From: JAMXLO01 sp963799415
GTDB taxonomy: Bacteria > Pseudomonadota > Alphaproteobacteria > Acetobacterales > Acetobacteraceae
Reading direction: 5' to 3'
Assembly: GCA_963799415.1 (NCBI GenBank)
Contig: CAWCXI010000018.1
Span: forward strand, 1 to 64,000
Length of the DNA: 64,000 bases
The notes under the pieces were generated by a model, which ran no database searches, was not told the origin of the DNA, and was given only the letters and a program-made list of their open reading frames with translations. This document shows, one piece after another, positions 25,818 to 34,093 of the stretch (position 1 is the first letter of the stretch; each line of letters opens with the position of its first letter). The position numbers and the translations under genes were made by a program.

Positions 25818-27736
25818 TTGGCGTAGAAGAACTGCTCGGTGCGGGCGTTGCCCGGGGTGCGCAACGGCCAGTCATTGCCGATCGTCGTTGGCACGTTGTG
25901 CATCTTGCTGTTGACCACAACGACGCCCTGCACCATCGGCGTCAATCCCACCGTGCCGATCTCGAACACATTGTCGGCCCAGATTTGGAACAGCTCCTGC
26001 GCGGCCTTTATCTGGCCGTCGCGACCCTCGCGGCGCGCCGTGTCGATGAGTGCCATGATCCGCTTCAGCGGCTCAGTCGGCTCAACGCCCTCCTTGCCGC
26101 CCGAATTCAGCCAGCGATAGTACAGCGGTCCCAGTGTCAGCGTCTGGAGCGGCGAGTTGCGCGGATCGAGCTTCGATCCGCCGGTAAACGGGAATGCCGT
26201 GGTGTCCTCGTTCCAGATCTCGGTCATCAGCTCGTTCGATTCGCGCATCTTCTGATGCAGCGCACGTTCGCGGATCTGCACCACGGCTCTGATGCCGACC
26301 GCCTGCCAGTCCTGCGCGATAAGCTGCGCCACATCCGGCCAGGCACCGAACGCGGGCACGACGCTGATCTCGATGGTCGCGGGCTTGCCGTTGTCCATCA
26401 GCCGAATGCCCTGCGGGTCGCGCTTCGTCAGGCCGAGTGCGTCGAGCATCTTGTTGGCCTTGTCGCGATCGAACTCGGTGTATTTCGCAGCCCACTCCTT
26501 GCCGGGGTAATACGGATGCGTCGGTGCCGGCACGGCCTGCCGCGCCTCGCCTAGACCGAGGAACACCAACTCCTTGATCTCGTCGCGGTTGATCGCATAG
26601 GACAGCGCGATGCGGAAATCCTTCGTCGCCATCAGTTTGCCAATCGCCGGATCGGCTTGGTAGGTGGTGTTGAACGCGATCACCGCGTCCGACCCGCCGA
26701 ATGTCGGCCAGATGAGAACGCGATATTTGCCGTTCTTTTCCTGCTCCTTCAGCACGGGATAGTTGGTCATCTGAATGTGCCGCGCCTGCATGTCGAAGTC
26801 GCCGGCGATTGCCGCCAGATTGAGCGCCTGCTGGTCGGCGAAGTAGGTAAAGCGCACCTCGTCGATATACGGCAGCTGATTACCGTCCTTGTCGACGCCG
26901 ATGTAGTAGGGGTTGCGCCGTATGGTGAACACAGGGTCGCTCACGCGCGATACCGGCATCCACGCCGCCATCGTTGGACGCTCCGTGTTCGACGTCGGCG
27001 TGGCCTTCTGGGCGAACAGTTCGGTCCATGACCTGAAGCTGGCGGCCTGCGCCAGACGATCGAGTTGTTCCTTCGGCGTGTAGTCAGGATTGAACTGCTT
27101 CAGATAGTGCGCTGGCAGGAACATGGCGTAGCTGAGGTCGGGGCCATCCTGGTTGGCAATTTCCTGCAGGAATAGCGTGGCTGGCCGATCGTAGGTGAAC
27201 CGCACCGTGTAGTCGTCCAGCTTCTCCACCTTCGCAGCCGTTCCGTCGGTGTTGCGGATCCAGGTTGGCAGGGAAGGCGTCAGGTCCTTGTTCTGGATCA
27301 CGTCCTTGTACCAGAACAGGATGTCATCGGCGGTGAACGGCGCACCATCCGACCAGCGCGCGCCCTTGCGCAGCAGGATCGTCCAGACTTTGTAGTCGTC
27401 GGACGACTTCGCACCCAATGCGAGCTTTGGTTCGATCTCCGCGCCATCCGGCGTGAAGCGGAACAGGCCATCATAGACCACACGCACGTAGTTGTTGGCG
27501 TCGGCGGGGCCGAGGAAGGCACGCCGCCAGACACCGCCGTACTCGCCGATCTTCTCGACCACTGGCACCACCAGCGGTTGCTCGGGCAGGCGCTGATCCA
27601 CTGGCGGCAGCTTGCCGGCCTTCACCTGATCGTCGAGCGCGGGGGCTTCGTGGTACTTGCTCTGCGCCGCCGCAGGTTGCGCAAAGTTCAGCAATGCGCA
27701 GGCGAGCAGCGCGATGGTCGTGGCAAGACGTGTCAT
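25814..27736 (-). CDS. Peptide-type ABC transporter substrate-binding protein (SBP family 5)
   Basis: Periplasmic receptor of 640 residues, long for the family (usually 500-620). A signal peptide of about 24 residues (ending QPAAAQS) is followed by GGVWRRAFLGPADANNYVRV, LRKGARWSDGAPFTADDILF (the family hallmark), and MATKDFRIALSYAINRDEI. These match cluster-C solute-binding proteins for peptides, nickel or sugars. It is the first gene of the permease operon; a second, unrelated binding protein gene lies about 100 bases upstream. The ligand cannot be read from sequence. Confidence 0.92.
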   Translation of the reverse strand: MTRLATTIALLACALLNFAQPAAAQSKYHEAPALDDQVKAGKLPPVDQRLPEQPLVVPVVEKIGEYGGVWRRAFLGPADANNYVRVVYDGLFRFTPDGAEIEPKLALGAKSSDDYKVWTILLRKGARWSDGAPFTADDILFWYKDVIQNKDLTPSLPTWIRNTDGTAAKVEKLDDYTVRFTYDRPATLFLQEIANQDGPDLSYAMFLPAHYLKQFNPDYTPKEQLDRLAQAASFRSWTELFAQKATPTSNTERPTMAAWMPVSRVSDPVFTIRRNPYYIGVDKDGNQLPYIDEVRFTYFADQQALNLAAIAGDFDMQARHIQMTNYPVLKEQEKNGKYRVLIWPTFGGSDAVIAFNTTYQADPAIGKLMATKDFRIALSYAINRDEIKELVFLGLGEARQAVPAPTHPYYPGKEWAAKYTEFDRDKANKMLDALGLTKRDPQGIRLMDNGKPATIEISVVPAFGAWPDVAQLIAQDWQAVGIRAVVQIRERALHQKMRESNELMTEIWNEDTTAFPFTGGSKLDPRNSPLQTLTLGPLYYRWLNSGGKEGVEPTEPLKRIMALIDTARREGRDGQIKAAQELFQIWADNVFEIGTVGLTPMVQGVVVVNSKMHNVPTTIGNDWPLRTPGNARTEQFFYAK

Positions 27737-27838
27737 GGACAGCCCCCTTGGCGGCGTACCTTGTTGTCGACGCTTCGTTCGAGCGGGATGTTCGACCGGC
27801 GCCCGGGCCGCGTCAATCAGCCCCGCCGCGGCACGAGC

Positions 27839-29086
27839 TCATTGCTTCGCTTCACCGTACGGAGACCGCAGAGTGCCGGATTTGTACTCGCCCGGCCACA
27901 GGATCACTTCCTTCTTCGGGTCTCTGAACTGATCCACGTCGTGTCCCGCGACACCCTGGAACTGCACCTCCAGCACACGCGGCTTCGTCCATTCGCCGTT
28001 GGGGCCGAAGGTTATGTCGCCAACGATGGTGTGGAAGGTATGCGTGCGCAGATAGTCCGCGAGCTTGTCCTGGTCGAGGCTGTTCGCGCCCTCGATCGCC
28101 TGCCCCAGCACCTGCATGTCTGAGTAAGCGAACGGTGGCAGGTAGAAGCCCAGCAGATCCACTCCCGCGCCGGCGGCCTTCTCCTGGTACTTCTTCAGGA
28201 ACGCCAGCGCGTCCGGCGTTGCGAAGTCGCCCACCGGAAGCCAGAAGTCGTAATCGACGATGCCGTTGAGCAGCGGGCCAAGTTGCGCCTTGATCGCGGT
28301 CGCCTGCAGCCCGACCATGCCGCCGCCGAACAATCTCGCCTTCAATCCTGCCTCGCTGGCGGCGCGCACCATGCCGACCGTATCGGGTGGATAGGAGCCG
28401 ACAAACACCAGATCGGCTTTGGTTGCCTGGATGGCGCGCACGATCGGCGTGTAGTCCGCGGTGGTCGGCGGGTAGGTCTGATCGTAGACGATCTTGTAGC
28501 CGGCCCGCTTCGCCTGGGCTCGCGCTCCATCCACCGCGTTCTTCGAAAACTCCGCATCGGCGCCGACCAGCGCGATCGTCGTGGGCTTCGGATCGAGGGT
28601 GGCCGCGACGGCGAAGAAGCCCTGCGAGAACGCCTCCTTCGGCGTCAGTCCGCCGGCAGGGATGATCGAGAAGTACTTGGGGTAGTGGAACTCGCTGTTC
28701 ACATCCAATCCGAAGAGCCCGAGAAAGGTCAGGTTGCGCTGCATGATCACCGGCATCGCCGGGGCCAGCATGTTGGTGCCGTTGCCACCGATCAGCACGT
28801 CGACATGATCGACTTCGAGCAGCTTGGTTATGATGCCGGGCACTGTCGATGGGTTGCTCTGGTCGTCGTAGTACAGCAGCTTCACCGGGCGACCGAGCAG
28901 ACCGCCTTTGGCATTGGTTTCTTCGGCCCAGATCTGCATCGCCAGCAGTGCCGCCTTGCCGTTCGGCGCCAGGCCACCGGTGAGTTCGATGTCGAAGCCG
29001 ATCACCAGCGGCTCCGCGGCGTGCGCGACAGGCGGTGCGCATGCCAGCAGCAGGGCCGCGAGCACGGCGCGATAAGTCTGTTTCAC
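27839..29086 (-). CDS. Branched-chain amino-acid-type ABC substrate-binding protein (periplasmic type 1 fold)
   Basis: A 415-residue periplasmic binding protein of the LivJ/amide/urea class. The start is a GTG preceded by a strong AGGAGG, opening a signal peptide that ends VAHAAEP. Then LVIGFDIELTGGLAPNGKAALLAM and NAKGGLLGRPVKLLYYDDQS are the family opening. No LivHMGF-type permease or ATPase is near; instead the gene precedes a peptide-type importer on the same strand. Either it is an orphan receptor using a transporter elsewhere, or it is a sensor. Known members bind amino acids, urea or aromatic acids. Confidence 0.9.
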   Translation of the reverse strand: MKQTYRAVLAALLLACAPPVAHAAEPLVIGFDIELTGGLAPNGKAALLAMQIWAEETNAKGGLLGRPVKLLYYDDQSNPSTVPGIITKLLEVDHVDVLIGGNGTNMLAPAMPVIMQRNLTFLGLFGLDVNSEFHYPKYFSIIPAGGLTPKEAFSQGFFAVAATLDPKPTTIALVGADAEFSKNAVDGARAQAKRAGYKIVYDQTYPPTTADYTPIVRAIQATKADLVFVGSYPPDTVGMVRAASEAGLKARLFGGGMVGLQATAIKAQLGPLLNGIVDYDFWLPVGDFATPDALAFLKKYQEKAAGAGVDLLGFYLPPFAYSDMQVLGQAIEGANSLDQDKLADYLRTHTFHTIVGDITFGPNGEWTKPRVLEVQFQGVAGHDVDQFRDPKKEVILWPGEYKSGTLRSPYGEAKQ

Positions 29087-29115
29087 CCGGTTTCCTCCTG
29101 TTGGATGCAAGTCCC

Positions 29116-29216
29116 TGTCATTGCGAGGAGCGCCAGCGACGAAGCAATCCCGATCGAGCAGTGCGCGCACAACTGGATGGGAGATTGCTTCGTCGCTGGC
29201 GCTCCTCGCAATGACA
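29116..29216. repeat. REP doublet, two inverted TGTCATTGCGAGGAGCGC...GAAGCAATC elements
   Basis: Two copies of a ~33-bp palindromic element face each other across a 33-base spacer: TGTCATTGCGAGGAG...CGACGAAGCAATC, then GATTGCTTCGTCG...CTCCTCGCAATGACA. The pair can form a long cruciform or hairpin. It occupies the gap between the binding-protein gene and the luciferase-like gene upstream. Similar doublets are at 59542 and 62435. Confidence 0.85.
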
Positions 29217-29236
29217 GGGTGGCTGGTGTGCTTCCG

Positions 29237-30250
29237 TTATGCCGCCTGGCGCACTGCCGGGAACACTTCCTCGGCCAGCAACTGCATCTGCTCCAGTACG
29301 AGGCTCTTCGGCATGCCGACCCAGTGCACACCGGCAATCAGTGTCGTCACACCAAAGCGACGGCGCAGATCGATGATCTGTTCGGTCACCTCGGCCGGTG
29401 AGCCGATCAGGAACCGGTCGTCCACGAGATCGTCGAAGTCGAGGTCGAAGTGATCGGACGATGGCATCACCTTGTCCTGACCCCAGTCGCGATACGCCTT
29501 GTACTTCACCTCGAGCGAAGGCCGCGCGCGTTCGATCGCCTCGGCGCGGGTGCGGGCGATGAAGACCTCGCGCGCCATCGGGAATTCGGTCGGGAACGGT
29601 TTGCCGCACGCGTCGAGCTCGCGCTTGTAGACCTCCATCTGCTGCGCGATCGTCGCCAGCTTGTTGTGCGGATTGACGAACCAGGCATCCGCCATGCGTG
29701 CCGCGCGCCTGATGCCGACATCGATGTTGGCGCCGATCCACACCGGCGGCATCGGCTTCTGCACCGGGAGCACGGTGCAATTCGCGTTCTCCAGTGCGAA
29801 ATACGACGCCTGCATGGTGACGAAGTCTTCGGTCCATAGCCGCTTCACTGCGGTCAGGCATTCCTCGAAGCGGCGGCCGGCCTGTTTCAACGTGGTGCCG
29901 AAGGCGCGGAACTCCACCTCGCGATAGCCGATGCCGGCGCCGAACACGAGCTTGCCGCCGGACATCACGTCCAGCGAGGCCAGCTCCTCGGCGACGTGCA
30001 GCGGGCTGTGCAGCGGCAGAAGCACTACGCCGGGGACCAACCGCAGCTTTGGCGCGATCAGCGCGACCTGGCAGAGGTAGGGGATCTGCTGGATGTACTG
30101 AAACGGATGCGAGCTGTAGTGCGAGCCCTTGGCGACGAGGTCGTAGCCAAGCTCCTCCGCGAGCTTTGCCGCCTCGAGGTCCTCGCGCAGGCGAAGCTGC
30201 ATGTCGTCGCCCTGCGGATACTGGCCGCGGATGATCAGGCCGAATTCCAT
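29237..30250 (-). CDS. LLM-class flavin-dependent oxidoreductase
   Basis: A 337-residue luciferase-like (beta/alpha)8-barrel enzyme using FMN or F420. It begins MEFGLIIRGQYP, and DLVAKGSHYSSHPFQY, RLVPGVVLLPLHSPLHVAEE, LDVMSGGKLVFGAGIGY and GSPAEVTEQI are the expected strand and cofactor segments. Such enzymes perform Baeyer-Villiger or N-, S- and C-oxidations of diverse substrates. It is upstream of the binding-protein gene on the same strand, separated by a REP doublet, and may belong to the same transport and catabolism unit. One of five LLM genes in the window. Confidence 0.92.
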   Translation of the reverse strand: MEFGLIIRGQYPQGDDMQLRLREDLEAAKLAEELGYDLVAKGSHYSSHPFQYIQQIPYLCQVALIAPKLRLVPGVVLLPLHSPLHVAEELASLDVMSGGKLVFGAGIGYREVEFRAFGTTLKQAGRRFEECLTAVKRLWTEDFVTMQASYFALENANCTVLPVQKPMPPVWIGANIDVGIRRAARMADAWFVNPHNKLATIAQQMEVYKRELDACGKPFPTEFPMAREVFIARTRAEAIERARPSLEVKYKAYRDWGQDKVMPSSDHFDLDFDDLVDDRFLIGSPAEVTEQIIDLRRRFGVTTLIAGVHWVGMPKSLVLEQMQLLAEEVFPAVRQAA

Positions 30251-30422
30251 CGCTCGCTCCTCTTTGCGTCACGCAGCGGCCGGAGCATGTCAGCGACATA
30301 GGGCAGCGGCAATCCGTGCGGTGACCCGGTGGTACCTCGACCACCTGCCGCAGCCGTCCGGATGGCGGGCGCAGGCGCACGGCTCCGCCGGGATGGGTTC
30401 GTGCGTTTGGCGGCTATTTTTG

Positions 30423-30553
30423 TTCAACACGGAGAAAGCGAAGGGGAGAGCACGGAGAGCCACAGAGTATAGTGAGAAGGCGCTTCGCGCGCAGCGCATT
30501 GGTTGCCTTCTCCGTGGCCCTCCGCGCTCTCGCCTTCCGTCCTCCGTGTTTGG
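30423..30553. repeat. Large imperfect inverted repeat with ACACGGAG motifs
   Basis: A left arm of about 45 bases (30423-30467, TTCAACACGGAG... with GCACGGAGAGCCAC) is largely complementary to a right arm (30509-30553, ...GTGGCCCTCCGCGCTCTC and CCTCCGTGTTTGG). It sits in the 330-base gap between the LLM gene and soxA, where I see no gene. It could act as a transcription barrier or a structured RNA end for the sox operon. Confidence 0.65.
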
Positions 30554-30578
30554 ATTACGGTCGTCCATGCAGCCCGTG

Positions 30579-31325
30579 TCACGGCCGCACCGCCGGCGTC
30601 TCCACGCTCAGCCCGTTCGCCCGCGCGCCGAGGAACAGCTCCAGTTCCGCGAGTTCCAATGCATCGGCTGTGAATGGTTCGGCGCGCACACCCACCATGC
30701 AGTCGCGGATGCGGCGATCGAGCGAGCCCATGCTCTGCCACTCCAGCCGGTATTCCGGGTAACCGTTGGGGTGCCCCTGGGGAATGACGTTGCCGCCCAG
30801 CCGCTGCCCCGCACGGTCGTCGTGGCACTGCGCGCAGGAGAGGTTGAACTGACCCTGCCGCATGGTGAACAGCGCCCTGCCGGCTTCGTAGTAAGGCCGC
30901 GCCGGGCCATCGATGCTGACCTGCATCGGCATCCCGCGCGACTGCAATCCGACATACGCCGTCAGACCCAGCAATGTGTCGCTGTCCGATCCGACCGGCG
31001 ATGCTCCCTGGCGTTCGACGCGGCACTGTTCGATCCGCTGTTCCAGTGTGATCGGCCGGCCGAGCAGCGCGTCCACCACCGGATAGCGCGCCGCCACGCC
31101 GCGCATCGAGGTCGGCTCAGCACCATGGCAGTCGGCGCAACTTCGGCCGGCATTGCCAACGGGCTGCGACCACAGCGCCTCGCCCTGCTTCACCCAGAGG
31201 AAGCCCGGATTGCTCGTGTCATCGTCCTGCATTGCGCGGGTTTCCGGGCTGGCGTCCTGATAGCCTGATCGCTTCTCCGCGGCGACAAGCACCAGCAGGC
31301 CGGCGAGAGCGAGCCGCCAGATCAT
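30579..31325 (-). CDS. soxA: SoxA, dihaem cytochrome c of the SoxAX L-cysteine S-thiosulfotransferase
   Basis: Periplasmic dihaem SoxA, 248 residues, which with SoxX couples thiosulfate oxidatively to the SoxY cysteine. After a signal peptide (LALAGLLVLVAA) come the N-terminal haem site CADCH, the second CAQCH, and the downstream Cys in RRIRDC that acts as the haem ligand/active cysteine in the family. YYEAGRALFTMRQGQFNLSC is a strong SoxA signature. The gene overlaps soxZ by four bases (ATGA). Last gene of the sox-fcc unit. Confidence 0.93.
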   Translation of the reverse strand: MIWRLALAGLLVLVAAEKRSGYQDASPETRAMQDDDTSNPGFLWVKQGEALWSQPVGNAGRSCADCHGAEPTSMRGVAARYPVVDALLGRPITLEQRIEQCRVERQGASPVGSDSDTLLGLTAYVGLQSRGMPMQVSIDGPARPYYEAGRALFTMRQGQFNLSCAQCHDDRAGQRLGGNVIPQGHPNGYPEYRLEWQSMGSLDRRIRDCMVGVRAEPFTADALELAELELFLGARANGLSVETPAVRP

Positions 31326-31642
31326 TCTACGGTGACGCTCACCGTCTCGGTCTGCACCACTCCGTGGTCGTCGGTGAAGGTCATCGCCAACGTCCCGCTC
31401 TCCTGCGCCTTCACCGCGAATGACAGAAAGGGGTTGGCGGCGATCGCGGGGAACAGGTCGGCGCGCAGCACGTCTTCGCCGTTGTAGGTGCAGACGAAGC
31501 TGTTGATGATGTCGCGCGGGATCGGCTGGCCCATGTCGTCGTGCCGCTGGCCGCTTTCCATCGGATGAGAGATCAGCAGCTTCACGTCGAACGGCTCGCC
31601 CCGCTTCACCTGCTTCGGCACGTTGATCAGCACCCGAACCAT
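31322..31642 (-). CDS. soxZ: SoxZ, sulfur-carrier complex subunit
   Basis: A 106-residue immunoglobulin-like beta-sandwich protein that pairs with SoxY. The opening RVLINVPKQVKRGEPFDVKLLISHPMESG (split at about residues 2-30), then the INSFVCTYNGEDVLRADLFPAIAANPF and FTDDHGVV segments are diagnostic of SoxZ. No signal peptide, as is normal: SoxZ is exported with SoxY through the Tat system. The first ATG with a GAGGGTGCG-type site is chosen; it lies just past the soxY stop. Confidence 0.94.
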   Translation of the reverse strand: MVRVLINVPKQVKRGEPFDVKLLISHPMESGQRHDDMGQPIPRDIINSFVCTYNGEDVLRADLFPAIAANPFLSFAVKAQESGTLAMTFTDDHGVVQTETVSVTVE

Positions 31643-31649
31643 CGCACCC

Positions 31650-32084
31650 TCAATCAATGCACGCGGCGAGCGTGACCAGCAGATCGACGCTGTCACGCCA
31701 GCAGCTTCCGTCGGCCAGCTTTGCCACCGCGATCACTGTCTGCGACGTGGCGAGCCGGATGCGCGTGGTGAAACGCGGCGCACCGGCGTGGGGACCGAAC
31801 CGCACACGCAGCACGTGCGGCAACGGGTTGCCCTCGGCGAACACATCGATGCTGCGGACGTCGCCCATCGGCGCGGCGACGCTTACCGTCATGCCGACGG
31901 AATTGCCGTTCTCCACCATCACCGGCAGATCGAGCTTTACCCGCGCGTCATGGATCTCCGCGTCGCCGGCCAGCTCGGCGATCAGCGCCGCCACCTGCGC
32001 CGGTGTCGCGTGCGTCGGACGGATCGGCGCCAGCGGCACGATCAGCCCGCTGCCGGCCAGCACCAGAAAGCGTCGGCGCATCAT
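31650..32084 (-). CDS. soxY: SoxY, sulfur carrier with non-canonical C-terminus
   Basis: A 144-residue SoxY. The N-terminus MMRRRFLVLAGSGLIV is an arginine-rich export signal, though the run is MRRRF rather than a full SRRxFLK box. AGDAEIHDARVKLDLPVMVENGNSVG and TTRIRLATSQTVIAVAKLADGSCW are characteristic. In classical SoxY the chain ends in a flexible GGCGG arm that carries the sulfur intermediate; here it ends VTLAACID. The cysteine (about residue 142) is kept but the flanking glycines are not. Start overlaps the soxX stop. Confidence 0.9.
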   Translation of the reverse strand: MMRRRFLVLAGSGLIVPLAPIRPTHATPAQVAALIAELAGDAEIHDARVKLDLPVMVENGNSVGMTVSVAAPMGDVRSIDVFAEGNPLPHVLRVRFGPHAGAPRFTTRIRLATSQTVIAVAKLADGSCWRDSVDLLVTLAACID

Positions 32085-32524
32085 GGCGCGCGAAGTGTGG
32101 TGAGGAATGCCACCACGTCTTCGATCTGCTGCGCGCTCAATGCCGGCCGATCCTGCCATGCATGTCCCACCCGGTTCAGCCCGTCGACCACATGATAGGG
32201 CGGCATCACGGTATTCGGGTTCAGCTTTCGAGCATCGATCAGTCGCAGACGGATCTGCCCTGCGGTCAGCCGCGAACCCGCGCCATCCAGCGGCGGCCCG
32301 ACATTGCCTTGTTGGTGCGGCGCGGGAAACGGGCCGGAGTGGCACAGCAGGCAGGCGCTGAGCGAGCGGTTTTCGACGATCCGCCTGCCACGCGCCGGAT
32401 CGCCTGGCTGCGCTGTCAGCGGCGTGTCGATCGCATCGGATGCGGCGGCAAGCATCGCGGCACTCAACAGCAATGCCAGCGCATCAGCCGAACGTCTGAG
32501 CGGTGATCGTCTTGAACCAGGCAT
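32081..32524 (-). CDS. soxX: SoxX, monohaem cytochrome c of SoxAX
   Basis: A 147-residue periplasmic monohaem cytochrome. A signal peptide (ADALALLLSAAMLAAASDA, about residues 14-32) is followed by DPARGRRIVENRSLSACLLC and its CLLCH haem site, then GNVGPPLDGAG, LNPNTVMPPYHVV with the axial Met, and LSAQQIEDVVAFLTTL. These match SoxX. It pairs with SoxA. The chosen start lies 41 bases inside the end of the flavoprotein gene; this overlap is large but needed for a complete signal peptide. Confidence 0.92.
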   Translation of the reverse strand: MPGSRRSPLRRSADALALLLSAAMLAAASDAIDTPLTAQPGDPARGRRIVENRSLSACLLCHSGPFPAPHQQGNVGPPLDGAGSRLTAGQIRLRLIDARKLNPNTVMPPYHVVDGLNRVGHAWQDRPALSAQQIEDVVAFLTTLRAP

Positions 32525-33651
32525 CGGCGTAGGCGGCTTCCTGTGTGCGCTGTCCGGCTGGCGCATCCAGCGGACTGACGCCGCCGGCACCGGCGATATC
32601 GGTAAGCTGGCCGTTCACCGGACGATACACGCCGGCGACCGAGATCGCGTCGCCAGGCGCCACCAGGCTGTAGCAGGTGTTGATCAGCCGCGGTTCGGCG
32701 GGCGCGTTGCCGGCGAGGAGCTGCGCCACGGCTTCCGCGCAGACCTTCGCCTGGGCATTCGCGGCGAAGGCGGATTTCGGGCATCGCGCCGGCGATTGCC
32801 GCGTCGCCGATCACATGGATGCCGGGCTGCAGCTTCGATTCGAACGTGGCGGGATCGATCGGGCACCATCCGGTGCGGTCCGCGACACCGGCAATCGCCG
32901 CGATCGCGCCGGCACGCTGCGGCGGGATGACGTTGCCGACGTCGGCCTTGTGCGAGTCGAAGTCGGTCTCGAACGTGTTGGTCGCCGGATCGACGCGCGT
33001 GACCTTGCCGCCGTCCGACAGCGATACCCATTCCAGCAGGCCCGGATAGAGGGACTGCCATGCCGCCTGGAACAGCTTCTGCTTCGAGAAGATGTCCTTG
33101 GCATCGAGCAGAATGACCTTGGAGCGAGGCTTGTGTGTCTTCAGGTAATGCGCGATGAGGCTGGCGCGTTCGTACGGGCCGGGCGGGCAGCGATACGGAT
33201 TGGCCGGCGCCGAGATCACCACTACGCCGCCATCCGGCATCGCCTCGAGCTGGCGTCGCAGCAGCAGGGTCTGTTCGCCGGCCTTCCAGGCGTGCGGCAT
33301 GCGCTCCGCGGCGGTCTCGTCGTAGCCGGGCAGTGCGCCCCAGGCGATGTCGATACCGGGGGAGAGGATGAGGCGATCATAGGTCAGTTGGTTGTCGCCG
33401 AACGTGACGCTGCGGCGTGTGGGGTCGATCGCGGTGGCGGCGGCCTGCACCACGCGCACGCCGTCGGCGGCGACGCGCTGGTAGGTGAAGCGCTGCGCGT
33501 CGATGTCGCGTTCACCGGTGATGACTTCGTTGCTGAACGGGCAGGCGATGAAGGTGGCGTTGGGTTCAAGGAGCACGACGTCGATATGTGGGTCGGCGCG
33601 GCGGAGGAAGCGGGCCGCGGTGGTACCGCCGAAACCGCCGCCGATCACCAC
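32484..33651 (-). CDS. fccB: FccB/SoxF-like sulfide dehydrogenase flavoprotein, 1-base insertion and displaced 5' end
   Basis: FAD-dependent flavocytochrome c sulfide dehydrogenase subunit. GGGFGGTTAARFLRR is the FAD loop, ILSPGIDIAWGALPGYDE and CPPGPYERASLIAHYL are family signatures, and the C-terminal FCSD domain reads AEPRLINTCYSLVAPGDAIS through AYADAWFKTITAQTFG. An extra C near 32769 splits IAGAMPKSAFAA across frames. Upstream of the GTG given here the frame stays open and encodes a clear export signal (RRAVLRTAAALLATPFIARA), but no start codon is visible before it runs into a GC-rich repeat pair. So the native start seems lost, displaced or mis-sequenced. Pairs with the small cytochrome gene upstream. 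Confidence 0.85.
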
Positions 33652-33736
33652 GACACGTGGGGCGGTCTGCGCGCGGGCGATGAAGGGGGTGGCGAGGAGG
33701 GCGGCGGCGGTGCGCAGGACGGCGCGGCGGGTAGCA

Positions 33737-33824
33737 CCCCCTCCCCCCGCCCCCCTCCCGCAAGGGGAGGGGGAGGAAGGTGCGTGCTCCCCCTCCCCTT
33801 GCGGGAGGGGGGCGGGGGAGGGGG
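33737..33824. repeat. Head-to-head pair of CCCCTCCCGCAAGGGGAGGGGG palindromes
   Basis: Two elements of about 38-40 bases each (33737-33776 and 33787-33824) are near-perfect reverse complements of one another, and each is itself palindromic around CCCGCAAGGGG or CCCCTTGCGGG. A 10-base centre separates them. The pair lies between the cytochrome c gene and fccB and reaches into the codons just before the fccB signal peptide. Confidence 0.85.
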
Positions 33825-33832
33825 TGTCGGCG

Positions 33833-34093
33833 TCACTTCTGCGCCGCCCACCATGCGGCGATCGCTGCCGTCTCGTCCGGCGTGAAGCCCTTGGCGATGC
33901 GGTCCATCACGGTGGCCTCGCGGGTTCCGGTGCGGAACGCGTCCATCGCCGCGACTATATCGCCTGACTTGCGACCTGCCAGCACCGGCACGGGTGTCAC
34001 ACCGCCATGGCAGCCCGAGCAACTCGACGCACCCGGAGGAGGCGCCGCGGCGCCGAGAATCACAGCCAGCACCACGACACCGCCAACCCTCAT
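33833..34093 (-). CDS. Small monohaem cytochrome c (FccA/SoxE-like)
   Basis: An 86-residue periplasmic cytochrome. A short signal peptide (VVVLAVILGAAAP) precedes the CSGCH haem site; VPVLAGRKSGDIVAAMDAF and TVMDRIAKGFTPDETAAIAA follow, the Met of TVMDRIA being the likely sixth ligand. The tail resembles the cytochrome subunit of flavocytochrome c. It overlaps the end of the molybdenum hydroxylase gene by four bases and precedes fccB. It could serve either enzyme: both IorAB-type dehydrogenases and FccB pass electrons to cytochrome c. Sequence resemblance favours FccB. Confidence 0.85.
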   Translation of the reverse strand: MRVGGVVVLAVILGAAAPPPGASSCSGCHGGVTPVPVLAGRKSGDIVAAMDAFRTGTREATVMDRIAKGFTPDETAAIAAWWAAQK

